Positions 35,787 through 45,047 of a stretch of 64,000 nt of DNA are shown one piece after another. The position numbers and the translations under genes are program-made. The stretch is taken from assembly GCF_958405895.1 (NCBI RefSeq), contig NZ_CATZAR010000009.1; one strand, given 5' to 3'. The DNA is from Ralstonia thomasii. GTDB lineage: Bacteria > Pseudomonadota > Gammaproteobacteria > Burkholderiales > Burkholderiaceae. Numbering within the stretch: the stretch's first letter is position 1; each line of letters begins with the position of its first letter. The notes below the pieces were generated by a model. That model made no database searches, was not told the DNA's origin, and saw only the letters and a program-made list of their open reading frames with translations.

Positions 35787-38700
35787 ATGCCTCGCCCGTC
35801 CCAGCCCCCAGAATCGCCGAAGTCCGATGGTGGACACGCCAGCACCCTGTCCACACGCGGGGGGGGCCGGCCCACGGCCTGGGCATGGCTGGTACGGCTT
35901 GCCCGCCGGGTCGGCGCGGGCATCGGGGCTGCTTTTCGCGCCCCGATCTGGCGCAAGCTGTGGCGGGTGCTCTGGAAGACGGCCGCCGCGCTGGCCGTCT
36001 TGGCCGTCGTCGGCATGCTGGCGGTGCGCTTCATCCTGTGGCCGCGCGCGAGCGTGGCACGCGAATGGATGCAGCGCGAGGCGTCCAGCGCACTGCACGC
36101 CACGGTGGACATCGGCTCGCTTGAGACCTACTGGGAGGGCTGGCACCCGGCATTCCGCGCCCAGCGCATCGACGCGCACGACACCGCGGGCCGCCGCACC
36201 TTCGCGATACAGGACGTGCAGGCGCGGCTGTCCTGGCGCTCGTTGCTGCGCATGCAGATCACCTTTGCCGCCCTGCACGCCAGCCAGGCCGACGTGCTGG
36301 TACGGCGCGATACGCAGGGCGCCCTGCTCGTCGCCGGCATGCCGCTCGGCCCCGACACCGGCGGCGACAGCAATTTCCTTGATCAGTTGCTCTCCCAGGG
36401 CGACATCGATTTCCAGCAAGGCGCCGTCCGCTGGCTTGACGAACAGCAGAAGCTGCCTGAAGTGGCGCTGGGCAATGTGCGGGTGCAGCTACACAGCGGC
36501 CCGACGCGCCACCGGCTGGAGGCCAGCGGAACCTCGGCCACGCTGTTCAACGGTCCCATCAAACTGCACGCCGATTTCCGTCACGACCTGCTCGCCCGGC
36601 CCGGCGACTGGCGCCACTGGCACGGCCAGGCCTCCTGGCAGGTCGATACGCTGCAGTTGGCTGCCGTGCAGCGCTACGTGCCCGTGCTGGCCGCCGCCAA
36701 GAGCGGCACGCTCACCTCCGACGGCTCGGTGGAGTTCGCCGGCGGCGTGTTCACGCGCAGCCAGGCACGCCTGACCGGGCAACAGCTTGATCTCCAGGTC
36801 CGCAAGGATCTGGACCCGCTGCAGTTGCGCAGCCTCCAGGCGCTGGCCACGCATCAGCGCAACGCGCGAGGCGAGCACGCCTTGCGCCTCGACACGCTGC
36901 TCTGGCAACCGCTGAACCCGCCCGCCCAACCGCCGTCGGTACCCGAACTGGCAGGCCCCGGCATCCAGGCGCCGACCAACCCGGCTGGCACGCCGCGCGG
37001 CGTGCGCAATGTCACCGTCGGGTGGGCGCTCGACGCGCGCGATGCGCTGCGCAGCCTGCAGGTCAAGGCCACGACACTGGATTTGGCCGACCTGCGCAAC
37101 ATCGCCACCGCGCTGCCGCTGCCCGCCGGCGTGCTCGAACCACTGCGGACAAAGCAGCCGTCCGGCCGCATCGACGATCTGGACATCAACTGGCAGCGCG
37201 ATGTCTCCCGCTGGCGGCCAAATACGCCGGCGCCGGTGCACTTCACCGGCCGCGCCACGATGCGCCAGGTCTCGTTCGGCCCCGGTGCGCTGCCCGCGGT
37301 ACCGCCGGGCCAGCATCCCGAGCCAGCCGTGCCCGGCGTTGAAAACCTCTCCGGCAACGCCGTCTTCTCCGACGACAAGGGCACGCTGCGCATCGAGTCC
37401 AACGACACCGCCCTACTGCTGCCTGGCACCTTTGCCGACGCGCGCGTGCCGCTGGACCGGCTACAGGGCACGTTCAACTGGACATATCGCAAGCAGGAAC
37501 TGGTTGTCGCCAGCGACAACCTCGCGTTCTCCAACGACGACCTGTCAGCGCGTATCACGGGCAGCTATCGCCACGCGCCAGACACCAGCCATCTCGGCAC
37601 CATCGACCTGAAAGGCACGCTCGACCGTGCCAACGTTCCGCGTGTGCCGCGCTACCTGCCGCTGTCGATCGGACAGCATCTGCGCGACTACCTGGGCGGT
37701 GCGCTGCAAGCCGGCACGGCGAATAACGTCGGGTTCGCACTGGCAGGTGATCTGCACGACTTTCCGTTCCGTCCGCCGCACAAAGGTGTCTTCCGCGTGG
37801 AAGTGCCGATCCAGGACGTAACTTACCAATCAGCGCCGGCCGAAGCCGGGCACAACCTGCCGGGCCGCGTGCCCACGCACCCGGGCGACTGGCCGGCGTT
37901 CACCAACATCGACGGGACAGTGATCTTCGATCGCGCGTCCCTGGCCTTCAAGGTTGCGCGCGCCAAGGTGATGGGTGTGAACTTGCAGGACGTGAATGGC
38001 AGGCTGCCCGACATGGGCGACCACAACCCGCTACTCACCATCGAGGGCCGCGGCGACGGCGCCACGCAAAACTTCCTGCAATACGTTGAGGCCAGCCCCA
38101 TCGGCCAGTGGATCGGCCACTTCACCAAGGACGCGCGCGCCCAGGGCAACGCCACGCTGGCGCTCAAGCTGGACCTGCCGCTGCACGAGATGCATTCGAC
38201 GCGCGCCCAGGGCAGCGTCACGTTCCTGCGCAATGACGTCACGCTGGTTCCGCAGGCGCCGCCGCTCACCGATGTCAACGGCGCGCTGACCTTCACGCAA
38301 AAAGGCATCGGTTTCGACAACCTGCGCGCGCGCTTTGCCGGCGGCGAAATCCGCCCCACGGGTGGCACCGCGCCCGATGGCACGATCCGCATCCAGGTGG
38401 CGGGCACCGCATCGGCACAAGGGCTGCGTGAGACGACGCCGGAAAACAGCCCGGTGGCCGCCGTTGCACGCTCGCTGGAGGGCAGCGCGCCTTACAGCGC
38501 GACCATCAGCGTCAAGCAGCATCGCCCGCTCATCCAGGTGCAGTCCGACCTCACGCCGATGACGGTGCGTCTGCCGGCGCCGCTCAACAAGGCCGCCGGG
38601 CAGCCGTTGCCGGTGCGTTTCGAGATGCAGCCGCTGGCTTCCAACAACGCCATCGACGAAATCGTTTTGCAGGTCGGCAATATCGTCAGTGCGCGCTACG

Positions 38701-40067
38701 AGCAACGCAGCACGGGCAACGGCGTCGAGGTGCTGCGAGGCGGGATCGGCGTGCGGCAACCGGTGCCGCAACCGCAGGAGGGCGTGCAGGCCAACCTGGC
38801 GCTGGATCAACTGGACATCGACGCCTGGCGCCATGTCTTTGCCGCACCCGCCGCAGACAAGAGCGCCGGCCAGATTGCCGCCGAACATGCCACCAATGCT
38901 CCAAACGCCTCCGACAGCCACAGCGCGTATCTGCCCAGCCACCTGAGCGCCCGCGCGCAAACGCTGCGCATCCTGGGCCGCGACTTCAACGCCGTGCGCA
39001 TCGATGCGACGCGCGACGGCCCCAACTGGCAATCGACCATCGATTCGCGCGAGATTGCAGGCAGCGCGCGCTGGCACGCCGAAAGCGCCGCCGTGCCCTT
39101 CGGCGAGCTGACGATGCGCCTGTCGCGCATGAGCATCCCAGACGCCAAGGAAGAGACGGCGCTCACCGAATCGCTGGCCAGCAGCTCGCAGGAAATTCCA
39201 TCGCTCGACCTCGTCGCCGACAAATTCGACCTACGCGGCAAGGCGCTCGGCAAGCTGGAGATCAAGGCGCGCAGCCAGATCACCGACGGTGCGCCGGTGT
39301 GGACGCTCGAAACGCTGAAGATCGAGCAGCCTGCTGCCACGCTCACGGCCCACGGTACGTGGCGCATCCCGCGACGCCTGCGCGGCGGCGGTGATGATCC
39401 CGAGCGCCGGACGTTGCTCGACTTCAACCTGGATCTGCGCGACACCGGCGAGCTGCTGCAAAAAATGGGCTTCGCCAAGGTGATCGACGGTGCCAAGGGC
39501 AAGCTCGAAGGCCGCGTGGTCTGGCGCGGCTCGCCCATGTCGATCGACTACCCGACGCTCAACGGCCGCATGGCGCTGAACCTGGAGCGCGGCCAGTTCC
39601 TCCCGGTCGATCCGGGCCTGGCCAAGCTGGCGGGCGTGCTGAGCCTGCAGGGGCTGCTGCATTTCGCGACCGACCTGCGCAGCGCCACCGGGCGCGGCAC
39701 GCCGTTCGAGAGCGTGGCAGCCACCGGCACCATCGCCAGCGGCATCGCCCACACTGAAGATTTTGCCGTCAAGGGCCCGCAATTCCAGGTGGCCATGCAG
39801 GGCTCGGCCAACATCCTGGATGAAACGCAGGACCTGCGCGTCAAGGTCACGCCCAAGGTGGACGCCACGTCGGCCTCGCTGGCGGCGGCGTTCATCAATC
39901 CGGCCATCGGGCTGGGCACGCTGGCCGCGCAGTTGGTCCTGGGCGACCAGTTGTCGAAGGCATTCGTCACGCAATACCACGTGACCGGTAGCTGGGCCGA
40001 TCCGAAGATCGAGAAAGTCGCATCCAACGGTAATTCCGGCAGCCAATCGCAAACCTCGGCAAAATAG
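35787..40067 (+). CDS. yhdP: YhdP/AsmA-like large envelope protein
   Basis: A 1426-residue protein with a cytoplasmic basic N-terminus, one membrane helix (LWKTAAALAVLAVVGMLAVR, about 62-81), and a long periplasmic part rich in repeated beta-strands. YhdP/AsmA-family landmarks are DIGSLETYWEGWHP, the DUF3971-like middle, and the C-terminal NGRMALNLERGQFLPVDPG, AKLAGVLSLQGLLHF and LAAQLVLGDQLSKAF. In E. coli YhdP and its relatives move phospholipid between inner and outer membranes. The ATG at 35787 is preferred; the longer frame from 35610 would overlap the glnE start. It is divergent from glnE and heads an operon. Confidence 0.9.
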   Translation: MPRPSQPPESPKSDGGHASTLSTRGGGRPTAWAWLVRLARRVGAGIGAAFRAPIWRKLWRVLWKTAAALAVLAVVGMLAVRFILWPRASVAREWMQREASSALHATVDIGSLETYWEGWHPAFRAQRIDAHDTAGRRTFAIQDVQARLSWRSLLRMQITFAALHASQADVLVRRDTQGALLVAGMPLGPDTGGDSNFLDQLLSQGDIDFQQGAVRWLDEQQKLPEVALGNVRVQLHSGPTRHRLEASGTSATLFNGPIKLHADFRHDLLARPGDWRHWHGQASWQVDTLQLAAVQRYVPVLAAAKSGTLTSDGSVEFAGGVFTRSQARLTGQQLDLQVRKDLDPLQLRSLQALATHQRNARGEHALRLDTLLWQPLNPPAQPPSVPELAGPGIQAPTNPAGTPRGVRNVTVGWALDARDALRSLQVKATTLDLADLRNIATALPLPAGVLEPLRTKQPSGRIDDLDINWQRDVSRWRPNTPAPVHFTGRATMRQVSFGPGALPAVPPGQHPEPAVPGVENLSGNAVFSDDKGTLRIESNDTALLLPGTFADARVPLDRLQGTFNWTYRKQELVVASDNLAFSNDDLSARITGSYRHAPDTSHLGTIDLKGTLDRANVPRVPRYLPLSIGQHLRDYLGGALQAGTANNVGFALAGDLHDFPFRPPHKGVFRVEVPIQDVTYQSAPAEAGHNLPGRVPTHPGDWPAFTNIDGTVIFDRASLAFKVARAKVMGVNLQDVNGRLPDMGDHNPLLTIEGRGDGATQNFLQYVEASPIGQWIGHFTKDARAQGNATLALKLDLPLHEMHSTRAQGSVTFLRNDVTLVPQAPPLTDVNGALTFTQKGIGFDNLRARFAGGEIRPTGGTAPDGTIRIQVAGTASAQGLRETTPENSPVAAVARSLEGSAPYSATISVKQHRPLIQVQSDLTPMTVRLPAPLNKAAGQPLPVRFEMQPLASNNAIDEIVLQVGNIVSARYEQRSTGNGVEVLRGGIGVRQPVPQPQEGVQANLALDQLDIDAWRHVFAAPAADKSAGQIAAEHATNAPNASDSHSAYLPSHLSARAQTLRILGRDFNAVRIDATRDGPNWQSTIDSREIAGSARWHAESAAVPFGELTMRLSRMSIPDAKEETALTESLASSSQEIPSLDLVADKFDLRGKALGKLEIKARSQITDGAPVWTLETLKIEQPAATLTAHGTWRIPRRLRGGGDDPERRTLLDFNLDLRDTGELLQKMGFAKVIDGAKGKLEGRVVWRGSPMSIDYPTLNGRMALNLERGQFLPVDPGLAKLAGVLSLQGLLHFATDLRSATGRGTPFESVAATGTIASGIAHTEDFAVKGPQFQVAMQGSANILDETQDLRVKVTPKVDATSASLAAAFINPAIGLGTLAAQLVLGDQLSKAFVTQYHVTGSWADPKIEKVASNGNSGSQSQTSAK

Positions 40068-40072
40068 GGCCC

Positions 40073-40942
40073 ATGACTTCGACCACCGTTGCTCCGGCCT
40101 CCGCCGCTTCCGGCATGGATGCGCCTTTCGAGGCACCTTTTCGTGTCGCCGCCATCCAGACGGTGACGGCCATCGATGTGGACGCCAACCTGGCGCGCGC
40201 AGATGCGCTGCTCGCCGAGGCCGCCGCGCAGGGCGCGCAACTCGCGCTGCTGCCCGAGTACTTCTGCATGATGGGCCGCAAGGACACCGACAAGGTCGCC
40301 ATCCGCGAAGGCGACGAGGATGGCCCGATCCAGAGCTTCCTCGCCGATGCCGCGCGACGCCACAGGCTGTGGCTCGTCGGCGGCACCTTGCCCATGTGGT
40401 GCGAAGACGCACAGCGCGTGCGCAATACGTCTCTCACATTCAACCCGGCCGGATTGCGCGTCGCGCGCTACGACAAGATCCACCTGTTCAACTTCGTGCG
40501 CGGTGAAGAACGCTACGACGAAGCCCGCACCATCGAGCCCGGCGCCACGCCGGTCGCCTTCGATGCGCCGTGCGGCCGCGTGGGCATGTCGGTGTGCTAC
40601 GACCTGCGCTTTCCCGAGCTGTACCGGGCGCTGGCGTCGCAGGGCAACCTGAACTTGATTCTGATGCCGGCGGCCTTCACCTACGTGACGGGCGCCGCGC
40701 ACTGGGAAATCCTGCTGCGCGCCCGCGCCATCGAGAACCAGTGTTATGTGCTGGCCGCCGCTCAGGGCGGGCGCCATGAAAACGGCCGCCGCACGTGGGG
40801 GCATTCCATGTTGATCGACCCGTGGGGGGAAATCATCGCCTCCGTTCCTGAGGGCGAAGGGGTTGCCATCGGCGACATGGACCCCGCCCGCATCGCCCAA
40901 GTGCGCCGGGATCTGCCGGCGCTCAAGCACCGCGTGATGTAA
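40073..40942 (+). CDS. carbon-nitrogen hydrolase (Nit/deaminated glutathione amidase type)
   Basis: A 289-residue nitrilase-superfamily amidase. The Glu-Lys-Cys triad is visible: Glu in LLPEYFCMMG (about 62), Lys in RYDKIHLFNF (about 135), Cys in SVCYDLRFPELY (about 175). The ARAIENQCYVLAAAQGG and GHSMLIDPWGE segments match the Nit1/Nit2-like branch that hydrolyses deaminated glutathione; the exact substrate is inferred. It begins five bases after yhdP and is followed by tldD after 29 bases. The order yhdP-nitrilase-tldD recurs in betaproteobacteria. Confidence 0.9.
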   Translation: MTSTTVAPASAASGMDAPFEAPFRVAAIQTVTAIDVDANLARADALLAEAAAQGAQLALLPEYFCMMGRKDTDKVAIREGDEDGPIQSFLADAARRHRLWLVGGTLPMWCEDAQRVRNTSLTFNPAGLRVARYDKIHLFNFVRGEERYDEARTIEPGATPVAFDAPCGRVGMSVCYDLRFPELYRALASQGNLNLILMPAAFTYVTGAAHWEILLRARAIENQCYVLAAAQGGRHENGRRTWGHSMLIDPWGEIIASVPEGEGVAIGDMDPARIAQVRRDLPALKHRVM

Positions 40943-40971
40943 GCCAATCGAATTTTTTGCGAGAACCGACC

Positions 40972-42435
40972 ATGAACGCAGGCGACATCGCCATCCAGAA
41001 TCTGTCCATCGCGCGCCGCGTGCTGCTCGATCCGTACGGCCTTGATGAAGCGCATCTGCAGCGCGCGCTGGCCGACATCTTCACGCACCGCGTGAACTAT
41101 GCCGATCTGTACTTCCAGTACACCCGCAACGAGGCATGGAGCCTGGAAGAAGGCATCGTCAAATCCGGCAGCTTCAGCATCGACCAGGGTGTGGGCGTAC
41201 GCGCCGTCTCGGGCGACCGCACCGCGTTTGCGTATTCCGACGACATCAGCCTGCCCGCGCTGATGCAGGCTGCCGGTGCCACGCGCACCATCGGCAAAGC
41301 TGGCGCCGGCCGCGTGAAGGTGGCGGGCAGCCTTGCCAGCACCCCGGGCAGCCACTCGCTCTATGCACCGAACGACCCGCTCGATTCGATGACGGCCTCC
41401 GAAAAGGTTGCCCTGCTCGAGCGGATCGAAAAGCTCGCCCGCGCCAAAGACCCGCGCGTGGTGCAGGTGATGGCCGGCCTGGCCGGTGAATACGACGTGA
41501 TGCTCGTTGCGCGCAGCGACGGCGTGATCGCCGCGGATGTGCGCCCGCTGGTGCGCATTTCCGTCACCGTCATCGCCGAGCAGAACGGGCGCCGTGAAAT
41601 GGGTAGCTCCGGCGGCGGCGGCCGCTATGCCTATGGCTACTTCACCGACGAACTGCTGCGCGAATACGTGGACGAGGCGGTCTCTTCCGCGCTCGTCAAC
41701 CTGGAAGCCAAGCCGGCACCGGCCGGCACGATGACGGTGGTGCTCGGCCCGGGCTGGCCCGGCGTGCTGCTGCACGAGGCCATCGGCCACGGGCTCGAAG
41801 GCGACTTCAACCGCAAGGGCTCGTCGGCGTTTTCCGGCCGCATGGGCGAACGCGTGGCGGCCAAGGGCGTCACCGTGGTCGACGACGGCACGCTGGCCAA
41901 CCGCCGCGGCTCCCTGAACCTCGATGACGAAGGCAACCCCACGCAGTGCAACACGCTCATCGAAGACGGCATCCTCACCGGCTACATGCAGGACACGCTC
42001 AACGCGCGCCTGATGAAGATGCCCGTGACCGGCAACGCGCGCCGCGAGAGCTACGCCGCCCTGCCGATGCCGCGCATGACCAACACCTACATGCTGGGCG
42101 GCGACAAGGATCCGCAAGAGATCATCGCGAGCGTCAAGAAGGGCCTGTATGCTGTCAACTTTGGCGGCGGCCAGGTCGACATCACCAACGGCAAGTTCGT
42201 GTTCTCGGCCAGCGAGGCCTACATGATCGAGGACGGCAAGATCACCGCTCCGGTCAAGGGCGCGACGCTGGTCGGCAGCGGCCCGGAATCGCTCAAGCAC
42301 GTGACCATGATCGGCAACGACATGCGCCTCGATTCGGGTATCGGCGTGTGCGGCAAGGAAGGCCAGAGCGTGCCGGTGGGCGTCGGTCAGCCGACGCTGC
42401 GCATGGAGAACATGACGGTGGGCGGCACGGCTTAA
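40972..42435 (+). CDS. tldD: metalloprotease TldD
   Basis: A 487-residue member of the TldD/PmbA family, the metal-binding half of the TldD-TldE protease that degrades unfolded peptides and matures microcin B17 in E. coli. The signature LLHEAIGHGLEGDF gives the HExxxH zinc site (about residues 264-269); GSSGGGGRYAYGYF and MLGGDKDPQEIIASVKKGLY are also conserved. The ATG at 40972 is used. Its partner TldE (PmbA) is not in the window. Confidence 0.95.
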   Translation: MNAGDIAIQNLSIARRVLLDPYGLDEAHLQRALADIFTHRVNYADLYFQYTRNEAWSLEEGIVKSGSFSIDQGVGVRAVSGDRTAFAYSDDISLPALMQAAGATRTIGKAGAGRVKVAGSLASTPGSHSLYAPNDPLDSMTASEKVALLERIEKLARAKDPRVVQVMAGLAGEYDVMLVARSDGVIAADVRPLVRISVTVIAEQNGRREMGSSGGGGRYAYGYFTDELLREYVDEAVSSALVNLEAKPAPAGTMTVVLGPGWPGVLLHEAIGHGLEGDFNRKGSSAFSGRMGERVAAKGVTVVDDGTLANRRGSLNLDDEGNPTQCNTLIEDGILTGYMQDTLNARLMKMPVTGNARRESYAALPMPRMTNTYMLGGDKDPQEIIASVKKGLYAVNFGGGQVDITNGKFVFSASEAYMIEDGKITAPVKGATLVGSGPESLKHVTMIGNDMRLDSGIGVCGKEGQSVPVGVGQPTLRMENMTVGGTA

Positions 42436-42483
42436 TCGCCCTGAAACCGTCGTCTTGACGCCGCAGGCCCGGAAAATCCGCGC

Positions 42484-42512
42484 TTGCGGCCCTCAAAAAA
42501 AGGGTTTATAAA
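42484..42512 (+). promoter_or_regulatory. sigma-70-type promoter of the DAHP synthase leader
   Basis: -35 TTGCGG (42484-42489), 17-base spacer, -10 TATAAA (42507-42512). It lies about 80 bases before the leader peptide start and in the right direction. Four of six and five of six positions match consensus. Confidence 0.6.
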
Positions 42513-42592
42513 GACGGTTCGATTGGTGCGGCGCAGTAGTTCCAAGTCACCCACGCGCCACAATTTTTCCTGCATTGCCTGGTTTTCCTCTC

Positions 42593-42676
42593 ATGTCCTT
42601 CGCCAAGTTTTTTTACTTTTACTTTTGGCATCTCGCACCGCTGGCGGAAGGAGAGGGGCGCTTGCAGCAAAAATAA
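42593..42676 (+). CDS. aromatic-amino-acid leader peptide of the DAHP synthase gene
   Basis: ATG at 42593, TAA at 42674, 27 codons. Residues 3-12 contain five Phe, two Tyr and one Trp (core KFFYFYFW, codons 42605-42628), far above chance and typical of pheL/trpL-type control peptides. It sits upstream of a terminator and the DAHP synthase gene. Ribosome stalling in the core would cover RNA segment 1 and expose segment 2 of the attenuator. The Shine-Dalgarno is weak. Too short for ordinary gene finding and not a shadow of another gene. Confidence 0.88.
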   Translation: MSFAKFFYFYFWHLAPLAEGEGRLQQK

Positions 42677-42725
42677 AGCACCCAGCAGATACCGAAAACC
42701 GCCAGCGACCCTGGCGGTTTTTTTT
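42597..42725 (+). promoter_or_regulatory. transcription attenuator with alternative RNA pairings
   Basis: Four segments can be traced. Segment 1 is 42597-42605 (CCTTCGCCA). Segment 2 is 42639-42651 (CGCTGGCGGAAGG). Segment 3 is 42695-42707 (AAAACCGCCAGCG). Segment 4 is 42711-42721 (CTGGCGGTTTT). Pairing 1:2 gives nine pairs with one bulge, 2:3 is a perfect nine-pair antiterminator (CGCTGGCGG with CCGCCAGCG), and 3:4 is the terminator. Pairing 2:3 excludes 3:4. This matches the classical aromatic amino acid attenuation scheme. Confidence 0.88.
42695..42725 (+). terminator. attenuator terminator before the DAHP synthase gene
   Basis: AAAACCGCCAG (42695-42705) pairs with CTGGCGGTTTT (42711-42721), 11 perfect pairs with loop CGACC, followed by further T residues to 42725. 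It lies 18 bases after the leader peptide stop and about 100 bases before the DAHP synthase start. Confidence 0.92.
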
Positions 42726-42823
42726 CGCCCAGTCACCTGCCCCACCCCGGCACCGACGCGAAACATGATCCGAACACAGTAGACGTTTCCAATAGAACTC
42801 AAGACACATCCCCGGAGCTTTCC

Positions 42824-43903
42824 ATGCCGAAGAACACCGACGATTTGCGCATTCGCGAACTGAAAGAGCTGACGCCGCCCTCGCATCTGATCCGCGAATT
42901 CCCGTGCAGCGACACCGTGTCCGACCTGATCTACCAAAGCCGGAACGCGATGCACCGCATCCTGCATGGCATGGACGACCGCCTGATCGTCATCATCGGC
43001 CCCTGCTCCATCCACGACACCAAGGCAGCGATGGACTACGCCCGCCGCCTGGTCGAGCAGCGCGAGCGCTTCAAGAACGAGCTGGAAATCGTGATGCGCG
43101 TGTACTTCGAGAAGCCGCGCACAACCGTCGGCTGGAAGGGTCTGATCAACGATCCGCACATGGACGGCAGCTTCAAGATCAACGACGGCCTGCGCACCGC
43201 GCGCGAGCTGCTGATGAACATCAACGAACTGGGCCTGCCCGCCGGCACCGAATACCTCGACGTGATCAGCCCGCAGTACATCGCCGATCTGGTGAGCTGG
43301 GGCGCCATCGGCGCGCGCACCACCGAAAGCCAGGTGCACCGCGAACTGGCTTCCGGCCTGTCGTGCCCGGTCGGCTTCAAGAACGGCACCGACGGCAACG
43401 TGAAGATCGCCGTGGACGCCATCAAGGCCGCATCGCAGCCGCACCACTTCCTGTCGGTCACCAAGGGCGGCCACTCGGCCATCGTGTCGACGGCAGGCAA
43501 CGAGGATTGCCACATCATCCTGCGCGGCGGCAAGGCGCCCAACTATGACGCGGCCAGCGTGCAGGAAGCCTGCGACGCCATCTCCAAGTCGGGCCTGGCC
43601 GCGCGCCTGATGATCGACGCATCGCACGCCAACAGCAGCAAGAAGCACGAGAACCAGATTCCGGTGTGCGAAGACATCGCCCGCCAGATGGCTGCCGGTG
43701 ACAACCGCATCGTCGGGGTGATGGTGGAATCGCACATCAATGCCGGCCGCCAGGACCACGTGCAAGGCACGCCGGTGTCCGACCTGGCCTACGGCCAGAG
43801 CGTGACCGACGCCTGCATCGGCTGGGACGATTCGGTGAAGGTGCTGGAAACGCTGGCCGACGCCGTGCGCAAGCGCCGTCTGGTACCGGGCAGCGGCAAC
43901 TAA
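42824..43903 (+). CDS. aroG: 3-deoxy-7-phosphoheptulonate synthase (class I)
   Basis: Condenses phosphoenolpyruvate and erythrose 4-phosphate to DAHP, the entry to the shikimate pathway. The 359-residue protein is an AroF/G/H-type synthase: IIGPCSIHDTKAAMDYA, KPRTTVGWKGLINDPHMDGS, SWGAIGARTTESQ, GFKNGTDGNV, RGGKAPNY and IDASHANSSK with metal-binding residues. A GGAG ribosome site precedes the ATG. Expression is probably controlled by the attenuator upstream. Which amino acid inhibits the enzyme cannot be told from sequence alone. Confidence 0.96.
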   Translation: MPKNTDDLRIRELKELTPPSHLIREFPCSDTVSDLIYQSRNAMHRILHGMDDRLIVIIGPCSIHDTKAAMDYARRLVEQRERFKNELEIVMRVYFEKPRTTVGWKGLINDPHMDGSFKINDGLRTARELLMNINELGLPAGTEYLDVISPQYIADLVSWGAIGARTTESQVHRELASGLSCPVGFKNGTDGNVKIAVDAIKAASQPHHFLSVTKGGHSAIVSTAGNEDCHIILRGGKAPNYDAASVQEACDAISKSGLAARLMIDASHANSSKKHENQIPVCEDIARQMAAGDNRIVGVMVESHINAGRQDHVQGTPVSDLAYGQSVTDACIGWDDSVKVLETLADAVRKRRLVPGSGN

Positions 43904-43925
43904 GACGCCCTCAGCGTGATTGGAA

Positions 43926-43949
43926 AGGACGCCTGCGGGCGTCCTTTTT
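43926..43949 (+). terminator. intrinsic terminator after aroG
   Basis: AGGACGCC (43926-43933) pairs with GGCGTCCT (43938-43945) around a four-base loop, with T residues to 43949. It lies 22 bases after the aroG stop. Confidence 0.88.
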
Positions 43950-44071
43950 GTTTGCGCGCGCATCAAAGCTCAGATCTATAACAAATGTGAGCGAAACGTA
44001 TCAAAGTCACACAAGTGCGTTGTCTTTGACATATCGTAGGTGGGTTTCCCCCTGCTCTTTCGGAGGCACCC

Positions 44072-44974
44072 ATGGCAGACAACCTGGCGGACACCGCCGT
44101 CAACACCGCAAGCAAGTACCAGGCAATCGTGGCGCAATACGCCACCGACGTCGGCATGAAGATCCTCGGCGCGATCGTTTTCTGGGTGGTCGGCCGCTGG
44201 CTGATCAATCTGGCGGTGCGCATGGTGGAAGGCTCGTTGAGCCGACAGAAGGTCGATCCGACCGTGCTGCGGTATGTCGGCTCCATCATCACCGTCACGC
44301 TGAATGTGCTGCTGGTGATCGGCATCCTCGGCTATTTCGGCATCCAGACGACGACGTTCGCGGCGCTGATTGCCGCAGCCGGTGTGGCGATCGGCATGGC
44401 ATGGTCGGGCCTGCTGTCGAACTTTGCTGCGGGCGCGTTCCTGATCGTGCTGCGGCCGTTCAAGGTGGGCGACTTCGTGACGGCCGGCGGCGTGACGGGC
44501 ACCATCAAGGAGATCGGCCTGTTTGCCACGACCATCAACACGCCAGACAACGTGGTCAGCATTGTCGGCAACGGCAAGATCTTCGCGGACACGATCCAGA
44601 ACTACACCTCCAACCCCTTCCGCCGCGTCGAGCTGAAGGCACAACTGGCCGGAAGCGCCGACCACCGCGCCGCCATCGCGCTGCTCAAGGAGAAGGTGGC
44701 CGCCATTCCCAACGTGCTGACCGAACCGGCGGTCGATGTTGAAATCCTGGAATTCAACCTGGTCGGGCCGGTGCTGGCCGTGCGCCCGTACACGCACAAC
44801 GACAACTACTGGCAGGTCTATTTCGACACCAACCGCACCATCAAGGAAGCGCTGGCCGAAGCCGGCTTCCCGGCGCCGACGCCATCGCAGGCGCTGACCA
44901 TCACCACGCCGGGGCAATTGGCGGGGCTGGCCGCCGTGGCGCAAAGCACGACGACACCAACGAGCGTGAACTAA
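44072..44974 (+). CDS. mscS: small-conductance mechanosensitive channel (MscS family)
   Basis: A 300-residue inner-membrane channel that opens under membrane tension to release solutes in hypo-osmotic shock. About three transmembrane helices lie in the first 130 residues (ILGAIVFWVVGRWLINLAV; YVGSIITVTLNVLLVIGILG; and the pore helix AALIAAAGVAIGMAWSGLLS). The beta domain follows with NFAAGAFLIVLRPFKVGDFV and NGKIFADTIQNYT. Length and domain order match E. coli MscS. The gene stands alone between two terminators. Confidence 0.95.
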   Translation: MADNLADTAVNTASKYQAIVAQYATDVGMKILGAIVFWVVGRWLINLAVRMVEGSLSRQKVDPTVLRYVGSIITVTLNVLLVIGILGYFGIQTTTFAALIAAAGVAIGMAWSGLLSNFAAGAFLIVLRPFKVGDFVTAGGVTGTIKEIGLFATTINTPDNVVSIVGNGKIFADTIQNYTSNPFRRVELKAQLAGSADHRAAIALLKEKVAAIPNVLTEPAVDVEILEFNLVGPVLAVRPYTHNDNYWQVYFDTNRTIKEALAEAGFPAPTPSQALTITTPGQLAGLAAVAQSTTTPTSVN

Positions 44975-44993
44975 GTCAGCGCTGCAAGAAAAT

Positions 44994-45029
44994 GGCCCGG
45001 CGAGTTGCCGTCACTCGCCGGGCCGTTTT
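44994..45029. terminator. strong hairpin terminator between mscS and the cobalamin adenosyltransferase gene
   Basis: GGCCCGGCGAGT (44994-45005) and ACTCGCCGGGCC (45013-45024) form 12 perfect pairs with a seven-base loop, followed by GTTTT on the plus strand; the other side has CATTTTC, giving some T residues for leftward transcription too. It separates convergent genes and may serve both. Confidence 0.85.
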
Positions 45030-45047
45030 GTTTGGTGCCGACGGTGA

